From Helicobacter muridarum (lineage in GTDB: Bacteria; Campylobacterota; Campylobacteria; Campylobacterales; Helicobacteraceae), in the NCBI RefSeq assembly GCF_000765805.2, contig NZ_JRPD02000001.1, positions 124,001 to 188,000 on the forward strand: a stretch of 64,000 nucleotides of DNA, in the 5' to 3' direction. Made by a program: the position numbers and the translations under genes. A model generated the notes under the pieces. The model searched no databases and had not been told where the DNA came from. It saw only the letters and a list, made by a program, of their open reading frames with translations. How positions within the stretch are numbered: position 1 is the first letter of the stretch; the number at the start of each line of letters is the position of its first letter. Shown here one piece after another: positions 1 through 9,427 of the stretch.

Positions 1-471
1 TGCAAATCCTATCTCATAACATATAGCAATCCCTACCTTAAGCTTAAAACCTTTTATATCAAGGCTAAAAACTTGCTGCTTCCCTCCATTTGAGAATCTT
101 TGCTTTTCAGTATTCCAAAGAAATATTTTTCTTTGCTTTCCTAATATCTTTCCTTTCTTGTTAATTATATAGGCAGTATCAAAGAGCCTGCCCTTATTTT
201 TCTCTATGCTGCAAGCTATCATATAGATTCTATGTTTTTTTGCAAACTTGCTAAGAGTTTTTATTGTTTTGTTATGTTTGTCTTCAAGGTCAATACCAAA
301 ACTTTTATCTTGATTGCTAACGCAATAACCACTATCAAAAAGCTCAGGTAATACCACTAGCTTAGCACCTGAATGCACACCATCTAGTGCCAATCGCATG
401 GCAAGCTTTAGGTTTCCATTTAGATCGTAAGTCTTAGAATTCATTTGAATAAAAGCTATTTTAACTTGCAT
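1..471 (-). CDS. Carbon-nitrogen hydrolase (nitrilase superfamily), 3' end beyond window
   Basis: 157 codons are open to the window edge, so the C-terminus is missing. The frame starts at an ATG (471) with MQVKIAFIQMNS, typical of the first beta strand of nitrilase-fold amidases. The family triad is visible: Glu in LPELFDSGY, Lys in KQRKIFLW and the nucleophile Cys in GIAICYEIGF. Members hydrolyse the C-N bond of amides or carbamoyl compounds in the cytoplasm. The substrate cannot be told from this fragment; omega-amidase-like or carbamoylputrescine-type enzymes are options. The family is clear and the specific function is not. Confidence 0.85.
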   Translation of the reverse strand, partial: MQVKIAFIQMNSKTYDLNGNLKLAMRLALDGVHSGAKLVVLPELFDSGYCVSNQDKSFGIDLEDKHNKTIKTLSKFAKKHRIYMIACSIEKNKGRLFDTAYIINKKGKILGKQRKIFLWNTEKQRFSNGGKQQVFSLDIKGFKLKVGIAICYEIGFA

Positions 472-621
472 TGCAAAGACCTTTTATTTTGATACTAGAC
501 TTTAAAAGCTTAATTTTTGATTAAAGTCGTATTCAATTATTTATATGATATTTAATTGTGTAACTTTTACAAGTTTGAGCTTGATATTTGTCAAACTAAC
601 CTATAACTTGATTATGAATTA

Positions 622-1179
622 TTATTTTACTAGAGATGATATAGCTTTGAATTCAGGGCTTAAAGAAGTCTTTAGCATATCAAATAGTATACTTTCTACA
701 TTTGCTATTGTAATATCCATGCTTTGCATTAATGATAGGGCATTTTTTTTATTTTTATAATCTCTTGAAATTACAGCATCATCTGGTATAATGACATTAT
801 AGCCTAGAGATACTAAATCTCGCGCGCTTTGCAAAATGCAGACATGAGTCTCCATTCCGCAGATAATAATTTGCGAGATTTGCTTATTTTCCTGTAAATA
901 TGACAAAAATGGGCTATCTTGATAACAGCAACTAAATGCTCTTTTTTCAAAGTCTATCTTTTTTGTATTAGAATCAAACAGCCCAGATACACTATTTCCC
1001 AAGCCCTTGGTATATTGGAGAGATTGCATGATTGGCACTTGCAATGCTACACAACCATTGATTAGAATATTGCATTTTTTTAGCATTAAAGCAAACTCAT
1101 CTTTGTGCATGCTAGCACTAAGACGTTCTTGAATATCTACGACTAACAATAGAGCTTTTTCTTTGTTCATATTAAACAT
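622..1179 (-). CDS. Isochorismatase-family cysteine hydrolase
   Basis: A 185-residue protein, normal for a single-domain isochorismatase-like hydrolase. The catalytic layout is present: Asp in LLVVDIQER near residue 15, Lys in the FEKRAFSC stretch near 80, and Cys in GMETHVCILQ near 112, preceded by the usual cis-peptide region. Relatives include YcaC-like and nicotinamidase-like enzymes, but the metal-binding Asp/His set of nicotinamidases is not obvious, so I do not call PncA. Two starts are possible (MFNMNKEK or the inner MNKEK at 1170); a weak AAGG lies upstream of both. It stands alone between a nitrilase-like gene and a broken methyltransferase. Confidence 0.85.
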   Translation of the reverse strand: MFNMNKEKALLLVVDIQERLSASMHKDEFALMLKKCNILINGCVALQVPIMQSLQYTKGLGNSVSGLFDSNTKKIDFEKRAFSCCYQDSPFLSYLQENKQISQIIICGMETHVCILQSARDLVSLGYNVIIPDDAVISRDYKNKKNALSLMQSMDITIANVESILFDMLKTSLSPEFKAISSLVK

Positions 1180-1382
1180 CTTTAATTCGCCTTCAACTTG
1201 GATTTGATTCTATATCTATACTAATTTTCATCATATAAGTCAATAATTCTATTGTATAATTTGGATTTATTATGCTTGTTGACTTTGATGTTAGTCTAAC
1301 TTGTATTTTATTTTCATAAAGTTATTATCATAATACTTAATGTTATGCAAAATTTTTATTATTGCGGAGTAACTTTATTTAA

Positions 1383-2253
1383 TTATGTTGTATCTAATAT
1401 TCTTTGCTGTGCTAACTTTATATAATCCTGATTAATCTCATATACAATATAGTTTCTCTTAAGTCTTATTGCGGCTAAAGCAGTTTGTCCGCTATCCATA
1501 AACGGATACAAAACAATATCTTCCTCAAAGTTATAAAACTCTATCAATTGCTTTGGTAGCTCTAATGGAAAAGGGGCTGGTGTCCCGTCTTCTTCGCGCT
1601 AACTGATGGGAATCTCCATATAGATTTACTCCACTCCATAAAATTTTCTTTACTAATGGAATCTTTTTTATCTTTTCTTTCCCTTTTAAAATCACCTTTA
1701 GAAAAATTAGTATATACTCATGCGTATCTCTTAGCACAGGATTGCTAGCACTCTTAAACTGCCCAAGCAAGGCTTATCCCGCTACTAGCACTCTTATCCC
1801 AAATGATTTCACCTCGCATTAAAAATCCTAACCCAATCATGATTTCACTTACATACATTGTAAGCGGAATGTATGGCTTTCTGCCGACATTTGCTATATT
1901 AATACAAGCCCTACCGCCATTTACTAGAACTCTATATGTTTCCTTAAAGACATTTTTTAATAATTGTAGATATTCTTCTAAACTTAAGTCTTTATCATAC
2001 TCTTTATTTAATTATAAGGCGGAGAACTTAGCATTAAATGAATGCTATTATTAGGTAACTCCTCCATACATTCACTGCTATGATGGAAGATTTTATTTAA
2101 TTTTTCTTTAGGGATTTGATTTTCAATAATTCTTGTGTTACTTGGATTTTTTAGAATTTGTAAATTTTCATAAAGCTTTGAATTGTAGAATTTTGATGAA
2201 TCATGTCCAATTCTTGCTCCTACACCAAATGATGAGGTTTTTGAGTTGTTCAT
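1383..2253 (-). pseudogene. Broken beta-class DNA methyltransferase (N4-cytosine/N6-adenine type)
   Basis: Pieces of one methyltransferase lie in order in different minus-strand frames. The start (2253) leads to LMLSSPPYN, motif IV, then a stop. A second frame continues with EYDKDLSLEEYLQLLKN and VNGGRACINIANVGRKPYIP. A third carries FKSASNPVLRDTHEYIL. A fourth gives FPLELPKQLIEFYNFEEDI and the SAM-binding motif FMDSGQTALAAIRLKRNYIV, ending at TAA (1383). At least four frame changes are needed, some at A/T/G runs, so this is decayed rather than phase-off. No restriction enzyme partner is recognised beside it; it is probably an orphan relic of an R-M system. Confidence 0.85.
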
Positions 2254-2544
2254 TTGCTTTCCTATCCATTTAGCTATGAGTTATTTTAACTTTTAAATTT
2301 TAACATTTTTCTTGATAAGTTTTTTAGCTTCTTGCTAGGCTAATTGATTCTTAAAATACTTAAACTGATTTATTGGATTCTTAAGTAATATAGTAATATG
2401 TAGAATTGAGCTATAATAATAATTTTATAAAGTTCAACTATATTTATGATAAAATTATATTAAGTTTCTTAATATTTAATTTATATAAGCTTAATAAATA
2501 TTGATGTTAACGAAACAAATTTCTTAAAAATAAAGGTTAAATTT

Positions 2545-2982
2545 ATGAAGAAAATTCTCATTAGTATGGCTATTAGCGCAGGTTTGACAACGGGTCTATT
2601 TGCTTCAGCAAATAGTAATGCAGGTTGCGGACTTGGTTCAGTTATTATCAATAAACAAGGCTCAATATGGAATCTTTTTCAAGTAACAACAAATGGTACA
2701 AGTGGGACACAAACTTTTGGTATCACTTCAGGGACATCGGGCTGTGAGCGTGGTGTAGGTTTTTTGGATAGTCGCACACAAGAATTTGTAGCTTCAAATA
2801 TGGACGCTATTTCTCAAGAAATAGCAAGAGGAGATGGCGAGCATTTAGATACATTAATAGAGCTTCTTGATATAAGTGATAAAGATGGCTTTAAAGTAGC
2901 TCTTCAAGAAAATTACAATAAACTTTACAAAAATAAGGACGTACAAAGTGCAGATGTACTTGATGGGGTAGCAAGTCTATAA
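2545..2982 (+). CDS. DUF3015 family exported protein
   Basis: A 145-residue protein with a signal peptide (MKKILISMAISAGLTTG, cleavage near the Ala-rich FASANSNA). The mature part begins with the DUF3015 signature CGLGS and continues with the conserved TTNGTSGTQTFGITSGTSGC segment; the two cysteines probably pair in the periplasm. The C-terminal half is acidic and helical. The family is widespread in proteobacteria and has no established function. It is followed 73 bp later by a DUF4105 gene on the same strand. The pairing suggests a joint envelope role, which is inference. Confidence 0.9.
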   Translation: MKKILISMAISAGLTTGLFASANSNAGCGLGSVIINKQGSIWNLFQVTTNGTSGTQTFGITSGTSGCERGVGFLDSRTQEFVASNMDAISQEIARGDGEHLDTLIELLDISDKDGFKVALQENYNKLYKNKDVQSADVLDGVASL

Positions 2983-3055
2983 TCTCGCATACATGTGTTA
3001 TATGGCTTGAAGGTTTTGTTTCTCTTCTAATTTATCTTTAATCTTAGAGGTTAGC

Positions 3056-5038
3056 TTGATTTATAGAGATTTCCTACTCGCCTTAGTTCTTATATGCTGT
3101 AACTATATACAAGCTTTTGCCGCAGCTTCGCAGACTGATGCAATCGTTGAAAGCCTTATCACGCAGGCAAAAGCACTGAATATTGCAAGTTCTAAAGAAT
3201 GGAAAGATTTATTGCATATTGGAAAGTATAAAAGCGAAATAATTTCTCCTTACTTTTTTCTCACGCCACTAGATTCCAAAAAATCAAAAAGTCTTGCTCA
3301 AGATGAACTAGAGGCTACCATTAGAGCTTTTTATCAACCTATCTCTGATATTGTTGTGCCCGATGTGATTAAAGAGAGGCGTTTGAAGCGAATTATTGAG
3401 TATAAAGAAAACAATATCAATTTACCCACGCTCTCCATTGAAGTTCAAGACTATCATGCTATTTGTCGCTTCCCTGCGCGCATGTATTTTCTCTCCAAGC
3501 ATCTTAATTTTACTGATTTGCCACAAGTGCATTGTGCAGATTTTCAAGCCATGCGTGATTATATGAGCCCAACAAAAGCAAGCATTATTTTTCCTTCAGC
3601 TCATATTAATTCTCCTGCTTCAATGTTTGGTCATACATTTTTGCTATTAGATTCTAAGTTTAAATCAAGACTTCTTTCTTTTGCTATTAACTATCAAGCA
3701 GATGCAGATCAAAATACAGAAAATCCTTTTGTATTTGCATTTAAGGGGTTATTTGGGCTTTATACTGGAAGCTACTCCATTTTGCCCTACTATGATAAAA
3801 TCAAAGAATATTCAAATGTAGAATCTCGTGATATGTGGGAATATGAGCTAAATCTTAATACAGAAGAAATCATGCAAATGTATAATCATATTTGGGAACT
3901 AGCTGATGCGTTTAATTGGTATTATTTCTTCGATAAAAATTGTTCTTATAATATATTATGGTTGCTTGAAGTCGCACGTCCAAGTCTTCATTTGAGAGAT
4001 AAATTTATCTATCAAGTCAATCCACCTGAAACACTTTTTGCATTGGAGCAAGCCAATCTTATTGCCAATGTTACCTATCGTCCAAGCAAACGAGCCAAAC
4101 TACTATCATACGAAAAAGCAATGAATAATGCTCAAGTCTCAAATGCTAAATCTTTGGCTAAAGGAAAAAAAGAGCCTGAAGAAATCTTGCGAAATAATAA
4201 TTTGACACTTCAAGATAAACAATATATTTTAGAATCTGCCCTTGAATTAAGCGAATATCGTTTTAGTAAGGGCAAACTTGATAAAGAAAGCTACACTCAA
4301 ATCGCCTACAATCTAGCCTCTGCTCGTTCTAAGTTAGGGGCTAGCAAATCACCTTTTATACCTACACCTTCAAATCCTTTGGAGGGTAATCAAAGTTTAA
4401 GAGTTACCCCTTTGTTTATTGCAGATACGCAAGGCATGCATCCGGGTCTTGATTTTAGAATCACTTTTCATGATTTGACAGATAATGACAAAGGCTATCT
4501 TAAAGGTGCTCAAATTGAATTTATGCGCTTTTTGGTTTATTATGACACAAGTAAAACACTAAAAAATGCCTTTACTCTCTATGATCTTAATATACTCTCT
4601 GTTGCTTCGATCGCACAAATGAGTAAGTTTTTTAAGCCATTTTCCTATCGTCTTGAAACAGGACTTAATCGAACCTTTAATGACAACTATTTGCATTACT
4701 TTTTGGCATTTGGAGGTGGATTATCTTTTAATTTATGGAAGCTTGGATATGTATATTATCTACTTGAGCCAACATTTTTTATCAATTCGAATAATATCCC
4801 AGACTTTGCTCTAAATCAAGCATTAGGATTTGTTTTGCAGGATAATAACCGTTTAAAAGCCACTCTTGAATATAAATTTAAAGCTTATGGGATAACACAT
4901 TTTAATCATTCGATTGATACAACAATAAGCATAAATCTTAGGCGCAATTTCGCCCTCTTTACGCGTATGCAGATTCTAAAAAACGACATACGTAGTTTTA
5001 AGCCAATAACTATGCTTGGATTAAGATTATATTTCTAA
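3056..5038 (+). CDS. DUF4105 outer-membrane-like protein
   Basis: A 660-residue protein starting at TTG (3056), with AGAGG just upstream and a signal peptide ending near AFAAAS. The DUF4105 core lies at about residues 170-320: SPASMFGHTFLLL supplies the conserved His and FDKNCSYNILWLLE the conserved Cys. The same domain occurs in the enterococcal lipoprotein acyltransferase Lnb, where a papain-like fold is proposed; acyltransferase activity here is not shown. The last 200 residues alternate hydrophobic and aromatic residues and end in LRLYF, as in outer-membrane barrels. Together with the DUF3015 gene upstream it probably forms an envelope operon. Confidence 0.85.
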   Translation: MIYRDFLLALVLICCNYIQAFAAASQTDAIVESLITQAKALNIASSKEWKDLLHIGKYKSEIISPYFFLTPLDSKKSKSLAQDELEATIRAFYQPISDIVVPDVIKERRLKRIIEYKENNINLPTLSIEVQDYHAICRFPARMYFLSKHLNFTDLPQVHCADFQAMRDYMSPTKASIIFPSAHINSPASMFGHTFLLLDSKFKSRLLSFAINYQADADQNTENPFVFAFKGLFGLYTGSYSILPYYDKIKEYSNVESRDMWEYELNLNTEEIMQMYNHIWELADAFNWYYFFDKNCSYNILWLLEVARPSLHLRDKFIYQVNPPETLFALEQANLIANVTYRPSKRAKLLSYEKAMNNAQVSNAKSLAKGKKEPEEILRNNNLTLQDKQYILESALELSEYRFSKGKLDKESYTQIAYNLASARSKLGASKSPFIPTPSNPLEGNQSLRVTPLFIADTQGMHPGLDFRITFHDLTDNDKGYLKGAQIEFMRFLVYYDTSKTLKNAFTLYDLNILSVASIAQMSKFFKPFSYRLETGLNRTFNDNYLHYFLAFGGGLSFNLWKLGYVYYLLEPTFFINSNNIPDFALNQALGFVLQDNNRLKATLEYKFKAYGITHFNHSIDTTISINLRRNFALFTRMQILKNDIRSFKPITMLGLRLYF

Positions 5039-5114
5039 TCACCATACTTCCTTACAATCCTACAGGTTTATTTTTAAACCATTTTGTGCCTTTCAATTAC
5101 TTTTTTGTTCATAT

Positions 5115-5152
5115 AGCTTATATATTTTCAAACGACTCAAAATATATAAGCT
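5115..5152. terminator. Stem-loop after the DUF4105 gene
   Basis: Perfect 14-bp inverted repeat (AGCTTATATATTTT and its complement) with a 10-nt loop, 77 bp downstream of the DUF4105 stop. It has no clean U-tract, so it may stabilise or end the transcript; the terminator call is an inference. Confidence 0.45.
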
Positions 5153-5349
5153 TTGTGCAGTTGTACTTTTGACTAAAATCTTGTGTTTATGCTCGTAAAT
5201 GTATTTGTAAATTACTTGTAACACCTATATATAGAGTAAAATTTGTAGCATTATTCATTATAATAAAGTAGGTTGGATATTTGGTTAGGCTTAGTTGATT
5301 TTGTGTAAATGTGATTAGTTTTTGTTTGATTCTATAATTTTTAACATAA

Positions 5350-5372
5350 ATGATTCTTTATTAAAGAATCAT
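5350..5372. repeat. 23-nt palindrome between convergent genes
   Basis: Near-perfect palindrome with arms ATGATTCTTTA and its complement around a single central base. It lies between convergent DUF4105 and rsfS and could act as a bidirectional terminator hairpin or a protein-binding site. Its sequence also contains the GATTCT word that is frequent in this genome. Confidence 0.4.
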
Positions 5373-5535
5373 AAAGGCTTATAGACTTTTCTCACACTGC
5401 AAAATAGCCCTTATTTTACTTCTTTCTACAAATCAGTATCATTCTAGATTCTCTTTTCTTGAGTATCAAGTATGATTCTTTTTGTAGTGTTTGCATCTTT
5501 TGCTTTATTGCAACAAAGCGGAATTGATTAAAAAT

Positions 5536-5925
5536 TTAAATAATAGATTGATTCTTATTTAGTGTTCCTAAGAATTCAGAAAGATTAAATTTCTTGCGAT
5601 GATTGGGCGTGAAAATATGAATCATAATATCTCCTAAATCTGCAATAATCCAATCCTCACTCTCTTCGTCTGTTGCATAGAATACCTCTCCTTTAGGCTT
5701 TAGCTCATTTTTCAAATGATCTAGCAGTGCAAAGGCATGTTTACCTATCATCGCGCTTACAATTATTACACTATCAACAATATAATCCTTATCTCTTAAA
5801 TCAAATACTTCAATGTCTTCACCCTTTTTATCCTCTAAGAGCATGCTAATGTAATTTACTCGTTCTGGCAAACTTCTTAATTGTGTATATTGCGCTATTT
5901 CTCCTTTTGTTTCTTTCTCTTGCAA
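5536..5925 (-). CDS. rsfS: Ribosomal silencing factor RsfS (Iojap/YbeB)
   Basis: 129 residues, usual for RsfS. The family core is intact: EDIEVFDLRDKDYIVDS, the HAFALLDHLKNEL helix and EDWIIADLGDIMIHIF near the C-terminus. RsfS binds ribosomal protein L14 (uL14) and blocks 50S-30S joining during starvation. The start is TTG (5925), chosen because AAGGAG (5932-5937) sits at the right distance. nadD lies immediately upstream on the same strand with 29 bp between, the nadD-rsfS pairing common in bacteria. Confidence 0.93.
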   Translation of the reverse strand: MQEKETKGEIAQYTQLRSLPERVNYISMLLEDKKGEDIEVFDLRDKDYIVDSVIIVSAMIGKHAFALLDHLKNELKPKGEVFYATDEESEDWIIADLGDIMIHIFTPNHRKKFNLSEFLGTLNKNQSII

Positions 5926-5954
5926 TGCTACTCCTTTTAAGAAAATAAGCTACA

Positions 5955-6626
5955 TTATAGCTTAAAATATGTTTTTATCATGCTGTGGAGATTTTCAGGT
6001 ATCATATCAAGCGCACTATTTATATCTCCATTTTTAAGTAAAATGCGCACAGTACTTGAGGATAGTGCGCCAAAGTTATGTAATTCTATACATTCAATCA
6101 CTTCTGGGGTAATCACTTGTTGGGCAAATGGTAATTTGGAATCTAATTGTGTGGGCTTAGATTCTAATCGGTTAATAAGCACAAATTTCACCATTTCGCA
6201 TAAATCTTTTGGCTTATGCCATTTGTGCATATTTGATAGATTGTCTCTACCTAGCACAAAAACAAACTGCGCATAAGGATAATTTGCATTTATTTGAATC
6301 TTGATTTGCTGGATACTTTCTATACTAAAAACAGGGCGATTTTGTTTTATTTCATAGTCATTTACGCTTATTCGTGGCAAAGATGATAATGGCGGGTATT
6401 TATGATTATATTCTTTAGCGATTGCTTCACACATTTGCAGACGTTGTGCTGCGCTAAAAAGAGGAGTTGATTTAAGAGGATTCATAAAATTTGGTATAAG
6501 TATAATATGCCAATAGAGCGGATTTTCGCACAAAGAATGAATAATTTCATTATGCCCTTTATGGATTGGATCAAAGCTTCCGCCATATAGTGCTACAAAA
6601 CCATGCATTTTATAAAATACCTTCAT
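5955..6626 (-). CDS. nadD: Nicotinate-nucleotide adenylyltransferase
   Basis: Transfers AMP from ATP to nicotinate mononucleotide in NAD synthesis. The nucleotidyltransferase signature ALYGGSFDPIHKGHNEI is at the N-terminus and the SSTVRI motif near the C-terminus, with the FVLGRDNL and WHKPKDL family segments between them. 223 residues is slightly long; MHGFVALYGG at 6608 is an alternative start, and neither start has a strong ribosome-binding site. A -10 element (TATAAT complement at 6684-6689) lies about 58 bp upstream inside a repeated sequence shared with the amiE upstream region. Confidence 0.93.
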   Translation of the reverse strand: MKVFYKMHGFVALYGGSFDPIHKGHNEIIHSLCENPLYWHIILIPNFMNPLKSTPLFSAAQRLQMCEAIAKEYNHKYPPLSSLPRISVNDYEIKQNRPVFSIESIQQIKIQINANYPYAQFVFVLGRDNLSNMHKWHKPKDLCEMVKFVLINRLESKPTQLDSKLPFAQQVITPEVIECIELHNFGALSSSTVRILLKNGDINSALDMIPENLHSMIKTYFKL

Positions 6627-6640
6627 AATAAAACCAAAGA

Positions 6641-6690
6641 CATGTTACTTTATGCAAAGAATAAAGAGAAAACAATAGAAATTATTATAC
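6641..6690. repeat. Direct repeat copy A (also upstream of amiE)
   Basis: About 50 bp, including ATGTTACTTTATG followed by AATAAAGAGAAAACAATA, closely match 9327-9378 in the same orientation with a few substitutions and short indels. Copy A overlaps the dead 3' end of the POT transporter fragment and carries the probable nadD -10 element. It may record a rearrangement. Confidence 0.6.
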
Positions 6691-7037
6691 TTTGAAAAAA
6701 ACATAAATGTTGAAACACCGATAAAGCTATATTCAAATGCCCTAATGCAATAAGCAATGCACCAATTAATGTAGCGTTTTTTGCCCTAGCCAATTATCGG
6801 CTAAATAACCTCCGGGTAATGTAGCAAGGTATAAAGTCCAGCAAAGATTCCAACAATAGCACTAGCACTTTGTCTATCAAGATCTAAACCACCATCATTA
6901 ATAGTAGCTATCATAAATAATACCAGCAAGGAGCGGATACCATAATAAGAGAATCTCTCCCATAACTCTGTAAAAGTAAGACCAAATAAGGGTTTGGGAT
7001 GCCCTATAAATGAGCTATCTAAATCAGTTTTACGCAT
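6650..7037 (-). pseudogene. Truncated POT/PTR-family peptide transporter
   Basis: The start (7037, strong AAGGAG) encodes the N-terminus of a proton-dependent oligopeptide transporter: GLTFTELWERFSYYGIRSLL is the family signature. Two frame changes follow: after FAGLYT the sense sequence resumes as YLATLPGGYLADNWLG, and after GQK it resumes as NATLIGALLIALGHL. Homology ends near LSVF, where the sequence becomes the direct repeat shared with the amiE upstream region. Only the first helices of about 14 remain, so transport is impossible. Confidence 0.85.
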
Positions 7038-7429
7038 AAATTCTCCTTAAAATCATGGAAATTATAAAATTAATGCTTTTAGCATAGCATAGTTTTATTA
7101 TTAAAATTATAGGTTTTTTATGCCTATTTGCTAATAATCATAGAATTTTTACAGAATATGGGTATTTTAGCAAAGTTAAATCCAAGCTTAAGGTGTTCTT
7201 ATGGATTTTTCTAAGAAATGCCATCTAAGAAATGCCAATGGATATTTGGTGGATACTTAGTGGATATTTACAAGGGATTGGAGCTGTTTTAAAAAGGCAT
7301 TTTATTGCTTTATTGGCTAAAGATTCTTGAGGTGATGTAGCAAGGCAGATTTTAGTAAAGATTTGATGTTTTTAAGGCAATGTGAATTAAAGGGGGGAGG
7401 AATCCCCCCTATGTGTGGTAAGATTATTT
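7038..7429. other. Intergenic region with short tandem repeats
   Basis: 392 bp without a credible gene. It contains a 14-bp unit (TCTAAGAAATGCCA) present twice in tandem at 7210-7237, followed by loosely repeated TGGATAT words, and the GC-rich hairpin at 7391-7410. Nothing else was recognised. Confidence 0.55.
7391..7410 (-). terminator. GC-rich hairpin after the DUF262 gene
   Basis: A run of six G and its complementary run of six C form a 7-bp stem with a 6-nt loop, 20 bp beyond the minus-strand stop of the DUF262/DUF1524 gene. On that strand TTTAATT follows the stem. This is the only strongly GC-rich hairpin nearby and fits a rho-independent terminator. Confidence 0.65.
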
Positions 7430-9138
7430 TTAAAAGCTCCAAGTTTCAAGCACAAAATCTTTTATTTCCTCGTGTCTTTTGGTTATGGAATCTTTCTCCC
7501 ATTTTTCATTGACTGCAAAATCTTTGATTTGCCTTTGCTGTATCAAGGGAGTATTTTCATAGCTTGCAAGCTTGTCTTTAAGGGGGTTATTGCCAATAGC
7601 ACTATTCTGTGAAGCACCAATTAATAAAAGATTGCCAATGCAATGCAAATGCTTTTGTCTAAAATCGTCATCATATTCACAATAACCACTTGCTAACTTT
7701 TCTCCATTTTCTGTTTGTGGAGCGATATGCTCTATTTGGGGCTTTTTAACATCTTTAAGCGTAAAAGTATAGGATTTTGTTTTACTATCTTGCTCCCTTA
7801 GATAGTTTTCATAGTGCATTAGTAAGTAGGCAATGATTTTTTATCATTTTCCTTGTAGATATTAATTAGCCCATTAGAGAAGTTACCATCGCTCCAATAC
7901 CGCCACTCATCACTGCAAATCTTTTGTAATCCTAAAATGAGACTTTCTACACTATTAAAGTTTTTTAAGACGCTATTTAGTCTTGAGGCTAAATCTGCCC
8001 TTGTCCGCACGAGCTTATCCCTCAAAGCAATAATTTCTAAGGCTTTGAAAACCTGCTCTAATTCTTGCTCGCCTTTAAATATTCTATAAGCTTTTAAGAT
8101 AAAAGGATAGATTTCCCACACATTTAAGTAGAGTAAATAATCCTTATAAACACTTTTGCTTCCCTCAAATTCTTTAAAATTCACAAAGGCATTTTTAAGC
8201 TCCTTTACATAGTTTTCAATCCAAGCAATTTTTTCCTCATTACTCTTAGTCTCTGTAGCTCGTTTATATTCTTTTTTATAATTTTTCTCATTGTCATTTT
8301 CCCTATATTCAAAACCAAATTTGGATATATTAAACCAATTAAGAATAGAATCTTCATTATTTTTTATGGCATTGATTAGGCGATAAATTTCTTTAAAAAT
8401 ATCTGTTATTTCTCTAAGTTTTGTTTCTGCAGTTTCTTTATCGCAGTAGGTATAGATTTGGTAGGCAAGATAGGATTTGAGTTTCTCTAAATTGGTAAGA
8501 TCCTTGCCACGATTGTTTTGCAGTTCAAACATCAAAACAGAATCTTTTTTGTTTGTAAAAGGCACACTTAAAATCTCGGCATTTTCTAAAGCTTTAAAAA
8601 GAGCTAAAATCTCTTGGCTTCCCCTTTTCTCTAATTCTTTGGTAAAAAACTCTTTTGCTTTTTTAATACGTTCTTGCGAGGGAGTTTGTGGATTATGCTT
8701 GTTATTATCATTTTGGATAATCACATCTTTGAAATAATCCCTATCATATTCTACTGCTTGGAGTTTGGGCTTAGAGCGATAAATCAAAAAATCCTCTTTT
8801 ATATATCTCAAGAATTCCTCATTGCTTTTTTCCTCATCTAGCCTTTGATTTTTTGCTTTTTGCTCTAAAGCATTGATTAATGCCCTTGCAAAGATGATAA
8901 TCGTAGTAATGCGTTGTTGCCCATCAATAATATCAATACCATTGGTTTTATTTTCATCTGTTTTTTCAAGCAAAACATTACCAAAAAAGTAATGATTATC
9001 TCCCTTTGTCGCCTCTAGCAAATCCTCTAAAAAATCATTCCATTGTTTCTCATCCCAAGAATACGCCCTTTGATACACAGGGATTGTATATTGCTTCTCT
9101 CCCTCAAAAAATTCTTTAATGGTTTTATTGGGGTTCAT
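7430..9138 (-). pseudogene. DUF262-DUF1524 nuclease (GmrSD-like), split by one frameshift
   Basis: The first frame (9138-7819) carries DUF262 with the DGQQRITT motif near residue 75 after the conserved IPVYQRAYSW; the second (7819-7430) carries DUF1524 with the HNH-type IEHIAPQ and an N-rich second half. Such proteins are modification-dependent (type IV) nucleases or related phage-defence enzymes. The frames join if the run of six A (T 7837-7842) had seven: the reading becomes NDKKIIAYLLMHYENYL without loss. The start has a strong GGGGAGG. It is either slipped off, dead, or mis-sequenced by one base. Confidence 0.85.
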
Positions 9139-9326
9139 TCCCTCCCCTTAATTGATGATTTTTAAAACTTTGAATTTTACAAAAAACAAATTGCAAGGGG
9201 TTAATGCCATAGACATGGATAATTTAATCTCAAAATGAATGTAAGATTCTCTTTAGTTTAATCTATCAAGCATCTAAGTAGTGTGCTTTATGCTAGATTT
9301 TGTAGATTGCTTATTGCCCCTAGAGA

Positions 9327-9378
9327 AATGTTACTTTATGTAAAAATAAAGAGAAAACAATAAGAATCATTGCACTTT
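9327..9378. repeat. Direct repeat copy B, upstream of amiE
   Basis: Second copy of the sequence at 6641-6690. Here it directly precedes the amiE -10 element, so copy B is likely the original context. Confidence 0.6.
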
Positions 9379-9383
9379 ATAAT
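9378..9383 (+). promoter_or_regulatory. -10 element of the amidase operon
   Basis: Exact TATAAT, 45 bp before the amiE ATG. No clear -35 box, which is usual for Helicobacter sigma-80 promoters. Confidence 0.6.
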
Positions 9384-9427
9384 GCTGCTGTGCTAAACTA
9401 AAAGCTAATTTTCAATAAAGGAATATC

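Larger units (their letters stand above)
5039..5535. other. Long intergenic region with two inverted repeats
   Basis: 497 bp between the convergent DUF4105 and rsfS genes without a credible ORF. It is very AT-rich and contains the two inverted repeats listed separately (5115-5152 and 5350-5372), which probably mark transcript ends. No RNA gene was recognised. Confidence 0.6.

Noticed and set aside
7206-7260. Start of a CRISPR array (repeated TCTAAGAAATGCCA and TGGATAT words).
   Set aside because: Only two 14-bp units in direct tandem without spacers, and no cas genes in the window.
7819-7850. Programmed ribosomal frameshifting at the run of six A in the DUF262/DUF1524 gene.
   Set aside because: No stimulatory hairpin or conserved slippery heptamer is evident, and similar one-base breaks occur in unrelated neighbouring genes, so slippage mutation or error is simpler.
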